10,284 bases of DNA from DATGEP01 sp035310125 (GTDB lineage Bacteria; Chloroflexota; Ktedonobacteria; Ktedonobacterales; JADMIN01): NCBI GenBank assembly GCA_035310125.1, contig DATGEP010000104.1:1-10284 (forward strand), given 5' to 3'. Below the pieces are notes generated by a model. It was given only the letters and a program-made list of their open reading frames with translations, was not told where the DNA came from and did no database searches. How positions within the stretch are numbered: the stretch's first letter is position 1; every line of letters starts with the position of its first letter. This document shows, piece by piece, positions 1 through 4,831 of this stretch. The position numbers were made by a program, and so were the translations under genes.

Positions 1-110
1 GGTTCAACCGCCGCCGGCTCCATGGAGAGTTAGGCATGGCGCCGCCAGCGGAGTTCGAGGCCCTGTACTACGATGAGCAGCAGCCGCTTCCACTGGCTGC
101 TTCCCAATAA
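1..110 (+). CDS. IS3-family transposase, C-terminal end (partial at window edge)
   Basis: This is the last 35 codons of a transposase whose body lies left of the window. Reading from base 3, the frame gives FNRRRLHGELGMAPPAEFEA and then ends ...LPLAASQ, with a TAA stop at 108-110. The pattern F/YN-x-R-R-L-H, then LG, then PAEFE-x-x-YY is the characteristic tail of the DDE integrase-type transposase (OrfB) of the IS3 family, just after the catalytic Glu region. The frame has no stop before the edge. The internal ATG at 36 is not a start, because the conserved FNRRRLHGELG motif lies upstream of it in the same frame. The IS terminal repeat follows about 30 bp after the stop, which is normal spacing for this family. 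The identification is from the recognised motif; the IS subgroup is not resolved. Confidence 0.82.
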   Translation, partial: FNRRRLHGELGMAPPAEFEALYYDEQQPLPLAASQ

Positions 111-141
111 CCCGAGTCTCTATGAAACCCGGGGCGGTTCA
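111..141 (+). mobile_element. Right terminal inverted repeat of the IS3-family element
   Basis: Read on the minus strand from 141, the sequence begins TGAACCGCCCCGGGTTTCAT. This is the typical TGAACCG-type terminal repeat of many IS3-family elements, so the element would end with CA at 140-141. It follows the transposase stop codon directly. The 3-4 bp after it (TGC or TGCC) would be the target duplication, but the left end is outside the window and cannot be compared. Confidence 0.7.
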
Positions 142-368
142 TGCCGGTGTTTTGCGTACAGGTGGTGTGCAAGCAGGGAATGACGGCAGCAGTCTCCACG
201 ACAGCGTGGACCTGCACTCGGAACTGCAGCGGGGAACACGCCCCGCTCGGCGTGGGGTGAGCACGGTTTGTCATCGAGGACAGTAGGTATTCATGAACAT
301 CTACTGTCCTCGAATACGTTTCGGACGCAAGGCGCTCAGCGCCAATAAAATCGCGTTTTCGGCGCCGG
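142..368. other. Non-coding stretch with clustered inverted repeats
   Basis: I see no convincing gene here. A 104-codon minus frame through it has no family signature, overlaps the 3' end of the initiator gene, and reads across palindromes. The stretch holds consecutive stem-forming repeats: TCCACG/CGTGGA at 195-210 (4-nt loop), CTGCA/TGCAG at 212-229, AGCGGGG/CCCCGCT at 228-247 (6-nt loop), the large palindrome at 274-313, and GGCGC/GCGCC at 331-343. None is followed by a T-run in either direction, so they are not ordinary intrinsic terminators. Dense secondary structure downstream of a replication gene could belong to a resolution site, a single-strand origin or a transfer origin, but no relaxase or resolvase gene is visible. 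Confidence 0.5.
274..313. repeat. 40-bp near-perfect palindrome
   Basis: Arms TCGAGGACAGTAG (274-286) and CTACTGTCCTCGA (301-313) are exact inverted copies. The 14 bases between them contain the smaller palindrome TTCATGAA (290-297). Pairing the whole 40 bp about its centre gives 18 of 20 matched positions; only 287/300 and 289/298 fail. It lies between the IS end and the stop of the initiator gene. A dimeric recombinase site, a cruciform used in replication or resolution, or a strong transcript end without a U-tract are all possible. Confidence 0.75.
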
Positions 369-1649
369 CTATCCCGAAACACCGTCCGCTGCGGATCGGG
401 CCTTTCTGGGCCGTCTCAGCGCCTCAGCCGGGCTGTTCTGCGGACCGGTCGCGGCGTCCGGTTTGACCACAAAGTCCACGGCGATAGGCATGCCCTCTTC
501 AGCCGTCAGCGCCTGGCTGACGGTGAGGTTGTATTTGCTCGCCAGCCCCTCGGCCGCAAACTCGCTCGGCGTCTCCACCACCAGCCGACCGTCGGCGATA
601 CCGATGCCGGCGGTGTCGCGCAGGTAGGTTTCGAAGATGGGGCGCGTCACCTGGTCTTCCAGCCGCGTGAGCACCCGCTGCCAGAGCCGCTTGGTGTCCG
701 TCCCCGCGGGCAGGAGCACCCACGTTTCGGTCTCGTCCTCCGCCGCTGCTGGGTCGGTGCTCGCGGGTTCGTCGGCGTGGGCCGGATGATCAAGCCGGTC
801 GCGCAGGCAGCGGAAGAAATAGGCCATCGGTTTGTGCACCCGGCGCCGCTGCTGCTGGACCGTTGCGCAGACGTCGGCAAGGAGGAGCGCAAACGCGCTT
901 GCGGACAGATTCGAGTGCTGCCAGAGCGTTTTTGCCTGGGTCTGATGCGACACCAGCTCGGCTGCTCCGCCGGTCAGTACGAAGCACGCCTGGGCGACAG
1001 CCGCGTCGAGCCCCGCATCGTTGGGTGGTGAAGCGCTGTGGGGTGGTCTTGGAGCAACGGCTTCTCCCTCAACCGGTCCAATCTGAACCTCAAGTGGCGA
1101 AGCCCGTCTGACCTCAGAATCAGAATATGTAATCTCTGAAGTAATCTCTGAAATAGAATGATGGTTTCCCACATTGTGCTTTGCGGGTTTCCCACTTTGT
1201 GGAAATTCCTCATTGTGGGGGGCTGGCGGCGTGGCTTCCACAATGTGGTTTTTCCGCATTGTAGAATGTGGTTTTTCCACATTGTGGGAAACCAACAGCT
1301 CCTGCAGGCGCGCGAAGTTGACCCGGAAGTACATCTTGCCGGGCACGCCCCGCCGCTTCTCCTCCAGGACTCGGAGGCTCTTGAGGCGGGTGCGGGCGCC
1401 CTCCTGCTCCCAGCGCGTCAGGGCGGTTTCGTCCGTGATGTCGGCCTGGGTCTTGTAGAACCAGCCGTCCGGGTCGTCGGTGCGCGGGGTCCAGTAGAGA
1501 AACTGCGACAGCAGGAGCCCGGCCGTGGCCGAGCCGGTCGCTTTGGCGACCGTGGCGTGGTAGGCGATTGGCCGGTCCGTCAGCAGCGTGCGGATTAGCG
1601 CCTCAAGCTGGGTGTTGACCTTGGCACTGTCGGGCTCAGTAGTTGGCAT
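369..1649 (-). CDS. Replication initiator: winged-helix domain plus DnaA domain I-like C-terminus
   Basis: A 426-residue putative plasmid or phage-type replication protein. Residues about 20-118 (LLLSQFLYWTPRT, GWFYKTQADI, RTRLKSLRVLEEKRRGVPGK) match the winged-helix N-terminal domain of many phage and plasmid initiators. Residues about 120-200 are a low-complexity linker. Residues 205-290 are a helical region ending KPMAYFFRCLRDRL. Residues about 310-395 (RLWQRVLTRLEDQVTRPIFE, then RLVVETPSEFAAEGL) resemble DnaA domain I, which in DnaA mediates self-association and contact with the replicative helicase. No AAA+ or DnaA domain IV is present. The start at 1649 is supported by AAGGAGGT at 1657-1664, at ideal spacing. 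The linker DNA carries iterons and an AT-rich element, so the gene probably contains its own origin, as lambda O does. It is the last gene of a minus-strand module after the ATPase and RHH genes. Initiator function is inferred from domain layout and is not proven. Confidence 0.85.
   Translation of the reverse strand: MPTTEPDSAKVNTQLEALIRTLLTDRPIAYHATVAKATGSATAGLLLSQFLYWTPRTDDPDGWFYKTQADITDETALTRWEQEGARTRLKSLRVLEEKRRGVPGKMYFRVNFARLQELLVSHNVEKPHSTMRKNHIVEATPPAPHNEEFPQSGKPAKHNVGNHHSISEITSEITYSDSEVRRASPLEVQIGPVEGEAVAPRPPHSASPPNDAGLDAAVAQACFVLTGGAAELVSHQTQAKTLWQHSNLSASAFALLLADVCATVQQQRRRVHKPMAYFFRCLRDRLDHPAHADEPASTDPAAAEDETETWVLLPAGTDTKRLWQRVLTRLEDQVTRPIFETYLRDTAGIGIADGRLVVETPSEFAAEGLASKYNLTVSQALTAEEGMPIAVDFVVKPDAATGPQNSPAEALRRPRKARSAADGVSG
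1118..1163. promoter_or_regulatory. Candidate DNA-unwinding element with 12-bp tandem repeat
   Basis: This stretch inside the initiator gene is clearly AT-rich (roughly two thirds A+T) against a GC-rich background. It contains two exact tandem copies of GTAATCTCTGAA at 1129-1140 and 1141-1152, preceded by CAGAATCAGAATATG. It directly abuts the iteron array. Tandem 12-13-mers in AT-rich DNA beside initiator sites are the standard form of a duplex-unwinding element, as at oriC and ori-lambda. The function is inferred from layout. Confidence 0.6.
1164..1292. repeat. Iteron array inside the initiator gene (candidate origin)
   Basis: Six copies of an 11-bp pseudo-palindromic core, CCACATTGTGG or close variants, are centred at 1174, 1197, 1213, 1243, 1259 and 1282. 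The fourth (1238-1248) is inverted as CCACAATGTGG. Centre spacings are 23, 16, 30, 16 and 23, a mirror-symmetric arrangement. Bases 1242-1264 and 1265-1287 are a 23-bp tandem repeat with two mismatches. Most units are flanked by a T-tract (GTTTCCCAC, GTTTTTCCAC). The copy at 1273-1281, TTTTCCACA, fits the relaxed DnaA-box consensus TTWTNCACA. The array encodes the initiator's linker, rich in His, Asn and Pro, so the protein sequence there seems to serve the DNA rather than a fold. Confidence 0.8.
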
Positions 1650-1765
1650 AAGCAGGACCTCCTTCGGCTTGAAGGCCAGGACGGTCCGCTGCTATGCTCA
1701 ACCTGCCAGGGATGAGCGTTTGGTGGCCGGACCTTCCGACCGTCAGGCGCTTTTCTTTTTGCCGT

Positions 1766-1789
1766 GCCGCACCGTGCTTGTGGTGCGGC
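1766..1789. repeat. Perfect 8-bp stem-loop between RHH and initiator genes
   Basis: GCCGCACC (1766-1773) and GGTGCGGC (1782-1789) pair perfectly around an 8-nt loop. On the minus strand, in the direction of the flanking genes, the stem is followed by A-rich rather than T-rich sequence, so it does not fit an intrinsic terminator. In the 206-bp gap before the initiator's ribosome-binding site it could control initiator expression through mRNA structure or an antisense RNA; that is speculation. Confidence 0.5.
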
Positions 1790-1816
1790 CGAAGTCATTC
1801 TCCTCAATCAATTGTT

Positions 1817-1864
1817 CGTGGTGTCGTGGTATCACGGTAGCGTGGTGTCACGAAATCACGGTTC
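1817..1864. repeat. Octamer array 1 (six tandem 8-mers), candidate centromere/operator
   Basis: Six consecutive octamers run without gaps: CGTGGTGT, CGTGGTAT, CACGGTAG, CGTGGTGT, CACGAAAT, CACGGTTC. They approximate CRYGGTRT. Within them, CGTGGTATCACG (1825-1836) and CGTGGTGTCACG (1841-1852) are also inverted repeats of the form CGTG-N4-CACG, 16 bp apart. The array spans the stop codon of the RHH gene. RHH partition and copy-control proteins such as omega of pSM19035 bind arrays of short repeats (WATCACW), and the ATCACG cores here are similar. Confidence 0.7.
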
Positions 1865-2356
1865 GAGGGCGGTCATAACGCGCGCGAGCGCACTGGTCTG
1901 GCCGTTCGTCCGGTAGTCCTCCAACAGCGTGGCGATGGCTACGCGAATCAGTTCTGTCTCCGACGTACGCCGGCCCTGTCGTGTGTAGCTGTAGACCAGG
2001 TCGCGCAGCTGGGTCTTTTCCTCTGGGGTCAGGCGCAGCGTGGCGCTCTCTTTGCCCGGCCGGCGCAGCGCTCGCGCCGTAGCGGCTACCCAGTCATCCG
2101 GCCATGAGGATACCGTGGTATCATGGTGTCTTGGTTTCACGGTTCCCGCCGTGGTTTCATGCGGTCGTGCGGCATTGGTACGTGGCTTGGTCGGTTGCTT
2201 GGTTGGTGTCGTGGTTGACTGCTCGGATTCGGACTCGGCGTCAGGCTCCGCTGTGGCTGGCTGGCTAAACAGGCGCTGGTCCGGTCCGGCTGGTCGTGGG
2301 CGGAGCGGCGTCTGGTCGGTCAGCGACATGCCGGCGAACGGGCTCTTCTGGGCCAT
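1856..2356 (-). CDS. Ribbon-helix-helix DNA-binding protein (candidate partition or copy-control adaptor)
   Basis: A 166-residue protein in two parts. Residues 1-100 are polar, rich in Thr, Pro, Glu and Ser, and probably disordered. Residues about 102-155 (ATLRLTPEEKTQLRDLVYSY, then TSETELIRVAIATLLEDY) have the strand-helix-helix pattern of an RHH fold as in CopG, omega and ParB-like adaptors, which dimerise and bind short DNA repeats. Its ATG shares one base with the TGA of the ATPase gene (TGATG on the minus strand), so translation is probably coupled. Octamer arrays lie inside the gene (2114-2165) and over its stop (1817-1864), which would suit autoregulation and/or centromere binding. A long disordered arm that contacts or activates an ATPase is known in RHH partition adaptors; that role here is inferred. 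A plain transcriptional repressor is the main alternative. Confidence 0.75.
   Translation of the reverse strand: MAQKSPFAGMSLTDQTPLRPRPAGPDQRLFSQPATAEPDAESESEQSTTTPTKQPTKPRTNAARPHETTAGTVKPRHHDTTVSSWPDDWVAATARALRRPGKESATLRLTPEEKTQLRDLVYSYTRQGRRTSETELIRVAIATLLEDYRTNGQTSALARVMTALEP
2114..2165. repeat. Octamer array 2 inside the RHH gene
   Basis: CGTGGTAT, CATGGTGT, CTTGGTTT and CACGGTTC are contiguous at 2114-2145. After a 4-bp gap come CGTGGTTT and CATGCGGT at 2150-2165. Dodecamers of the type CGTGGTDTCAYG start at 2114, 2130 (one mismatch) and 2150, matching those at 1825 and 1841 in array 1. Degenerate TTGGT/GTGGT copies continue to about 2217. The array encodes part of the disordered arm of the RHH protein. 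Confidence 0.65.
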
Positions 2357-3243
2357 CAGCGGCCTCCCTTCCGGGTCGCCTGCAGGTTGGCCTGCCGGTC
2401 GTTGGCCACCTGGTTAATCAGCTCAGCGTCGATGTCGGTCTGCTTCTGGTAGTAGGCCAAAAGCAGCGCGTTATCGGCCAGGATGTTGGCCTCGCGCGGC
2501 ATGCCGTTGGAGTGGTTATAAAGTGCTGCAATGGCCTCCAGCGTGAAGGGATGGCGCATGCTGCCCGAGGCGACCTGCCAGCGGAACTGGAGCATATCCG
2601 CCAGCTCCTCCTGGGTGAGCGGCTCAAGCGTGGACGGGAAGACGATGCGGCTGCGAAAGTTGCGCAGCTTCGGCTTGGCCAGCGTGTCGCGCAGCTCGTC
2701 CTGAGCGAACAGCACGAGCTGGAGGAGCTTCATGTCGTTGGTTTCGTAGTTGGCGAGCTGGCGCAGTACCTCAATCAGCGGCGGCTTGAGCGTCTGGGCC
2801 TCGTCGATGATCAGCACGACCGTGCGCTGCTGCTCGACCGCCTGGTCGAACAGGAAGCCCTTGAGCAAATCGAGCGTGCCCTTGAAGCTGCGGTCGGTCC
2901 TGGGCACGCCCAGCTCCTGGGCGATGGTGCGGATGAAGCTGTTGGCCGTCGGGTAGTTCGGGTTCGTGATGAGCGTGGACAGGAAGTTGTTATCCAGAAA
3001 CTTCTGGTGGAGCAGCCGGGACAGGCTCGACTTGCCGGTGCCGGTGTCGCCGAAGACGACTGCCAGCCCCTTCTTGGCGCCGACCACAAAGGCCGTCTTC
3101 TCCAGGGCGGTGGCGTGCGTACTCGACAGAAAGAAGTACCGCGGCGATGGCACCGTCGAGAACGGCTCTTCCTTCAACTTGAAATAGGCAAGGTACGGCA
3201 AGTCCATCGGACTGAATGGCCGACTTGGGGCCAACTTGGCCAT
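2356..3243 (-). CDS. AAA+ ATPase of the ExeA/GspA-TniB-like group
   Basis: A 295-residue P-loop ATPase. The N-terminal YFKLKEEPFSTVPSPRYFF matches the lead-in typical of ExeA/GspA-like ATPases (the 'YFGLxExPF' motif). Walker A is GDTGTGKSS at residues 65-73, Walker B is VVLIIDEAQ at 142-150 with D147 and E148, and FAQDELRD near 200 occupies the sensor-1 region. Length is normal for a soluble family member; there is no membrane segment or peptidoglycan-binding extension, so secretion is unlikely. Relatives act as target selectors or helicase/transposase loaders (TniB, TnsC, IstB-like). Next to an RHH protein and a replication initiator it could be a partition motor or a helicase loader; this is inferred. 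The start at 3243 is supported by GGAG about 6 bp upstream on the minus strand. Walker A has Ser at the usual Thr position, which is conservative. Confidence 0.85.
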   Translation of the reverse strand: MAKLAPSRPFSPMDLPYLAYFKLKEEPFSTVPSPRYFFLSSTHATALEKTAFVVGAKKGLAVVFGDTGTGKSSLSRLLHQKFLDNNFLSTLITNPNYPTANSFIRTIAQELGVPRTDRSFKGTLDLLKGFLFDQAVEQQRTVVLIIDEAQTLKPPLIEVLRQLANYETNDMKLLQLVLFAQDELRDTLAKPKLRNFRSRIVFPSTLEPLTQEELADMLQFRWQVASGSMRHPFTLEAIAALYNHSNGMPREANILADNALLLAYYQKQTDIDAELINQVANDRQANLQATRKGGR

Positions 3244-3271
3244 TTCCTACTCCAAAATCGGGCAAACTATC

Positions 3272-3304
3272 CTTATATAACAACAGAGTTTCAGCGAATG
3301 TCAA
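3272..3304 (-). promoter_or_regulatory. Promoter of the ATPase-RHH genes
   Basis: On the minus strand a perfect -35 TTGACA lies at 3304-3299 and an AT-rich -10 region TTATATAAGG at 3280-3271. TATATA gives a 19-bp spacer and TATAAG a 21-bp spacer, both longer than ideal, so expression may need an activator or be weak. The leader before the ATG at 3243 is roughly 25-30 nt and contains GGAG. Confidence 0.55.
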
Positions 3305-3324
3305 GAAAAAAGCAAGAGACGTCA

Positions 3325-3346
3325 GCATAGGTTATGACAACTATGC
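3325..3346. promoter_or_regulatory. Operator-like inverted repeat upstream of the ATPase promoter
   Basis: GCATAG (3325-3330) and CTATGC (3341-3346) are inverted copies with 10 bp between them, so arm centres are about 16 bp apart. The repeat sits 20 bp upstream of the TTGACA box, where an activator or autoregulator dimer could bind. It does not match the octamers, so the RHH protein is not an obvious ligand. Confidence 0.45.
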
Positions 3347-3403
3347 GTGAGTTAGCCCGAAACAAGAGGCGCCGAGGCCGGGGCGACCTCTGGGCTGGCG
3401 GCG

Positions 3404-3428
3404 GCCGAGGGTGGTCACAACCCTCGGC
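3404..3428 (-). terminator. Stem-loop after the AbrB-PIN operon
   Basis: GCCGAGGGT (3404-3412) and ACCCTCGGC (3420-3428) form a 9-bp GC-rich stem with a 7-nt loop, immediately after the PIN gene stop on the minus strand. Position and strength fit a transcript end, but no T-run follows, so it is either a U-tract-less terminator or an mRNA-stabilising hairpin. Confidence 0.5.
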
Positions 3429-3434
3429 ACCACG

Positions 3435-3926
3435 TCAGGGAGCCGGCGGCTGCGTGTCGTCGAGTGGCTGACTAGCGTTGGGAGCCCAGTCAGCTAGCCA
3501 GATGACCTCCGGCAGCTGCCGGAGGTTCTGGTACAGCTTGTCGTCGGCCGTAAGAAATGGGATGGCTAGGCGCTGGGCGAGCGCGACATAGAGGGAGTCG
3601 TAGAAACCGCAGTTGTAGGTGTAGGACGCAGCCCAGGCGTCCGTCACCAGGGCGTCATCGCTGACGGTCGGGATCGCGAACCCGAGAAACTCGGCGACCG
3701 CTTGTTCCGCCTGTGCGCGGGTGAGCCGTGGTGGCTTGCGCCGGGTCGCGGCGCGGAGCGCGGCAGGGACTTCGTAGCGGAAGTGGTCTGGAGCCACGAG
3801 AGCGAGGTCACCGGCCGTGTAGGCGGCGAGCACCGCGACGGCCTGGGCGGTGGCGGGTTCGTCGGTCAAATGCCACTTGACCGCGACGGAGGCGTCGGGG
3901 ACCAGGCGGTCAGGCGCCTGGGTCAT
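3435..3926 (-). CDS. PIN-domain toxin, VapC-like ribonuclease
   Basis: A 163-residue PIN-domain protein, the usual toxin length plus a short Pro-rich tail. The four conserved acidic residues that coordinate the metal in PIN nucleases are visible: D11 in VPDASVAVKW, E52 in FRYEVPAAL, D110 in FYDSLYVALAQ and D128 in FLTADDKLY. VapC toxins are Mg-dependent endoribonucleases that cut tRNA or rRNA when the antitoxin is lost. The gene overlaps the AbrB-type antitoxin by 17 nt, the normal coupling of such pairs. On a plasmid-like element it would give post-segregational stability. All catalytic residues are present, so it is probably active. The RNA target cannot be read from sequence. Confidence 0.88.
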   Translation of the reverse strand: MTQAPDRLVPDASVAVKWHLTDEPATAQAVAVLAAYTAGDLALVAPDHFRYEVPAALRAATRRKPPRLTRAQAEQAVAEFLGFAIPTVSDDALVTDAWAASYTYNCGFYDSLYVALAQRLAIPFLTADDKLYQNLRQLPEVIWLADWAPNASQPLDDTQPPAP

Positions 3927-4245
3927 CCGTGCTCCCTTCCTCGGTTCGCGCCAAATGCACTAGGTCTGTGCTGGTTAGTGGTCGGATATCGCGTGCCTGG
4001 CGGTGGGCCATGACCTGGGCAAACAGCACCTGCCGCCGGGCAATCTCCGTGGGACTGGGCTTAGCAAACAGCAATGATTCGTGTTCGGTGTACATGGGTT
4101 CCTCGCGGGTGATCACCACCCCCTGATCGGTCTCCTCAAGGGCGACTTCATCGCCGGCCTTGAGCCGGTGCTTCCGCAGAAAGTTCGCCGGCAAGGCAAT
4201 CTGACCCTGGTCGGCAATCCGGACACGCCGTTTGACGCCTGCCAT
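3910..4245 (-). CDS. AbrB/SpoVT-type antitoxin (VapB-like)
   Basis: A 111-residue protein with a swapped-hairpin AbrB domain at residues about 6-48 (RVRIADQGQIALPANFLRKH, then LKAGDEVALEETDQGVVITR), and a C-terminal helical part that would wrap the toxin. AbrB-type VapB proteins bind their own promoter and neutralise the partner PIN protein, here the overlapping downstream gene. The frame is open to an ATG at 4266, but CGGAG lies at good spacing before the ATG at 4245. The likely promoter would also place the transcript start only about 4 nt before 4266, so 4245 is the better start. Identification rests on the VRIADQGQIALPANF pattern and the partner. Confidence 0.85.
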   Translation of the reverse strand: MAGVKRRVRIADQGQIALPANFLRKHRLKAGDEVALEETDQGVVITREEPMYTEHESLLFAKPSPTEIARRQVLFAQVMAHRQARDIRPLTSTDLVHLARTEEGSTDDPGA

Positions 4246-4276
4246 GAGGTGGACTCCGAAATTCATCGTTGCCGCT

Positions 4277-4306
4277 ATTCTAGCACAACGGTGGAAGAAT
4301 CATCAA
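4277..4306 (-). promoter_or_regulatory. Promoter of the AbrB-PIN operon
   Basis: On the minus strand TTGATG (4306-4301) and TAGAAT (4282-4277) are separated by 18 bp. The predicted transcript start near 4270 leaves a leader of about 25 nt before the ATG at 4245. Flanking sequence is short and partly symmetric, as expected for an autoregulated pair, but I see no clear operator palindrome. Confidence 0.5.
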
Positions 4307-4394
4307 CACACGTACTATTGTTGAAAGCACTCTCGATTACGATGCTATGGCCAAGAGCCAGGTGCGCTTCTTCCAGGCGACAGACGATAGCCAC

Positions 4395-4478
4395 TCAGGG
4401 ACGGAGGCGTTGGACGGCAGTGCGTCGACCCAAGAAGTACGCGGCCAACGGGGCCGTATCGAGCAGGGAGCGCCTCAT
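4395..4478 (-). pseudogene. Truncated PIN toxin remnant (VapC-like N-terminus)
   Basis: An ATG at 4478-4476 overlaps the TGA of the upstream antitoxin gene as ATGA, the classic coupling. The frame reads MRRSLLDTAPLAAYFLGRRT and continues AVQRLRP, then hits TGA at 4397-4395 after 27 codons. LLDT-x-PLAA-x-x-LGR is the first strand and catalytic Asp region of many PIN toxins, in which a Trp-Val pair often follows the RLRP-like segment; TGA for TGG would explain the stop. The 130 bp beyond it encode no recognisable remaining PIN motifs in any frame I checked, so most of the domain also appears deleted. The toxin is therefore dead and its antitoxin orphaned. A chance overlap cannot be excluded, but motif and position agree. 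Confidence 0.6.
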
Positions 4479-4741
4479 CGGTCGAGGTCGATGGGTGGCG
4501 TCGGCGTGCGCTCATGGCGGATGCGGTCGAGCGCATCGACCAGCTCATCGAAGTCCAAATCGCTCCACGCTCCCGCCAGATTGAGCGCATCGGTGGTCAC
4601 GTCGGAGCCTAGGGCAGCGTCGGCCTCGGCCTCGTCGGTGAAGTAGCGCGTGCCCTGGCGGCCGTGGTCATCCCACGGGATGGCGATTAAGGGCTGGCTG
4701 TTGCTGACCTGAAAGCCGGCGTGTTCTGGATGCTGGGTCAT
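4475..4741 (-). CDS. Small antitoxin-like protein, orphaned
   Basis: An 88-residue acidic protein. The C-terminal half (DALNLAGAWSDLDFDELVDA, then LDRIRHERTPTPPIDL) has the 'LAGAWSDLDxDExxxxLDRIRHExxPTPPI' form common in antitoxins encoded directly before PIN toxins. The N-terminal half (residues 1-45) has no DNA-binding fold that I recognise. AGAAGGA precedes the ATG at fair spacing, and TAGAAT at 4771-4766 is a possible -10. Its TGA overlaps an ATG opening a truncated PIN frame, supporting an antitoxin role. With the toxin broken, it may now act only as a decoy against related toxins or be drifting. The antitoxin call is by resemblance and context. Confidence 0.65.
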   Translation of the reverse strand: MTQHPEHAGFQVSNSQPLIAIPWDDHGRQGTRYFTDEAEADAALGSDVTTDALNLAGAWSDLDFDELVDALDRIRHERTPTPPIDLDR

Positions 4742-4831
4742 AAGTGTGTATCCTTCTGACTAAGTATTCTATCACGCCATGCGAGCGGCCAGCGCGCGCC
4801 AGACGTGGCGTCCGCGTACGAAGCGGGCTGG

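Noticed and set aside
29..35. GTTAGGC followed by ATG, resembling an integron cassette core site
   Set aside because: The frame through it is the conserved FNRRRLHGELG tail of an IS3 transposase, which explains the sequence; no paired attC half-site is visible.
68..382. 104-codon minus frame at the left end
   Set aside because: It crosses the IS end, the hairpin cluster and the stop of the initiator gene, has no family signature, and would overlap a well-supported gene.
2296..3330. 344-codon plus-strand open frame
   Set aside because: It is antisense to the ATPase, whose Walker motifs are clear; its composition is that of a GC-rich shadow frame.
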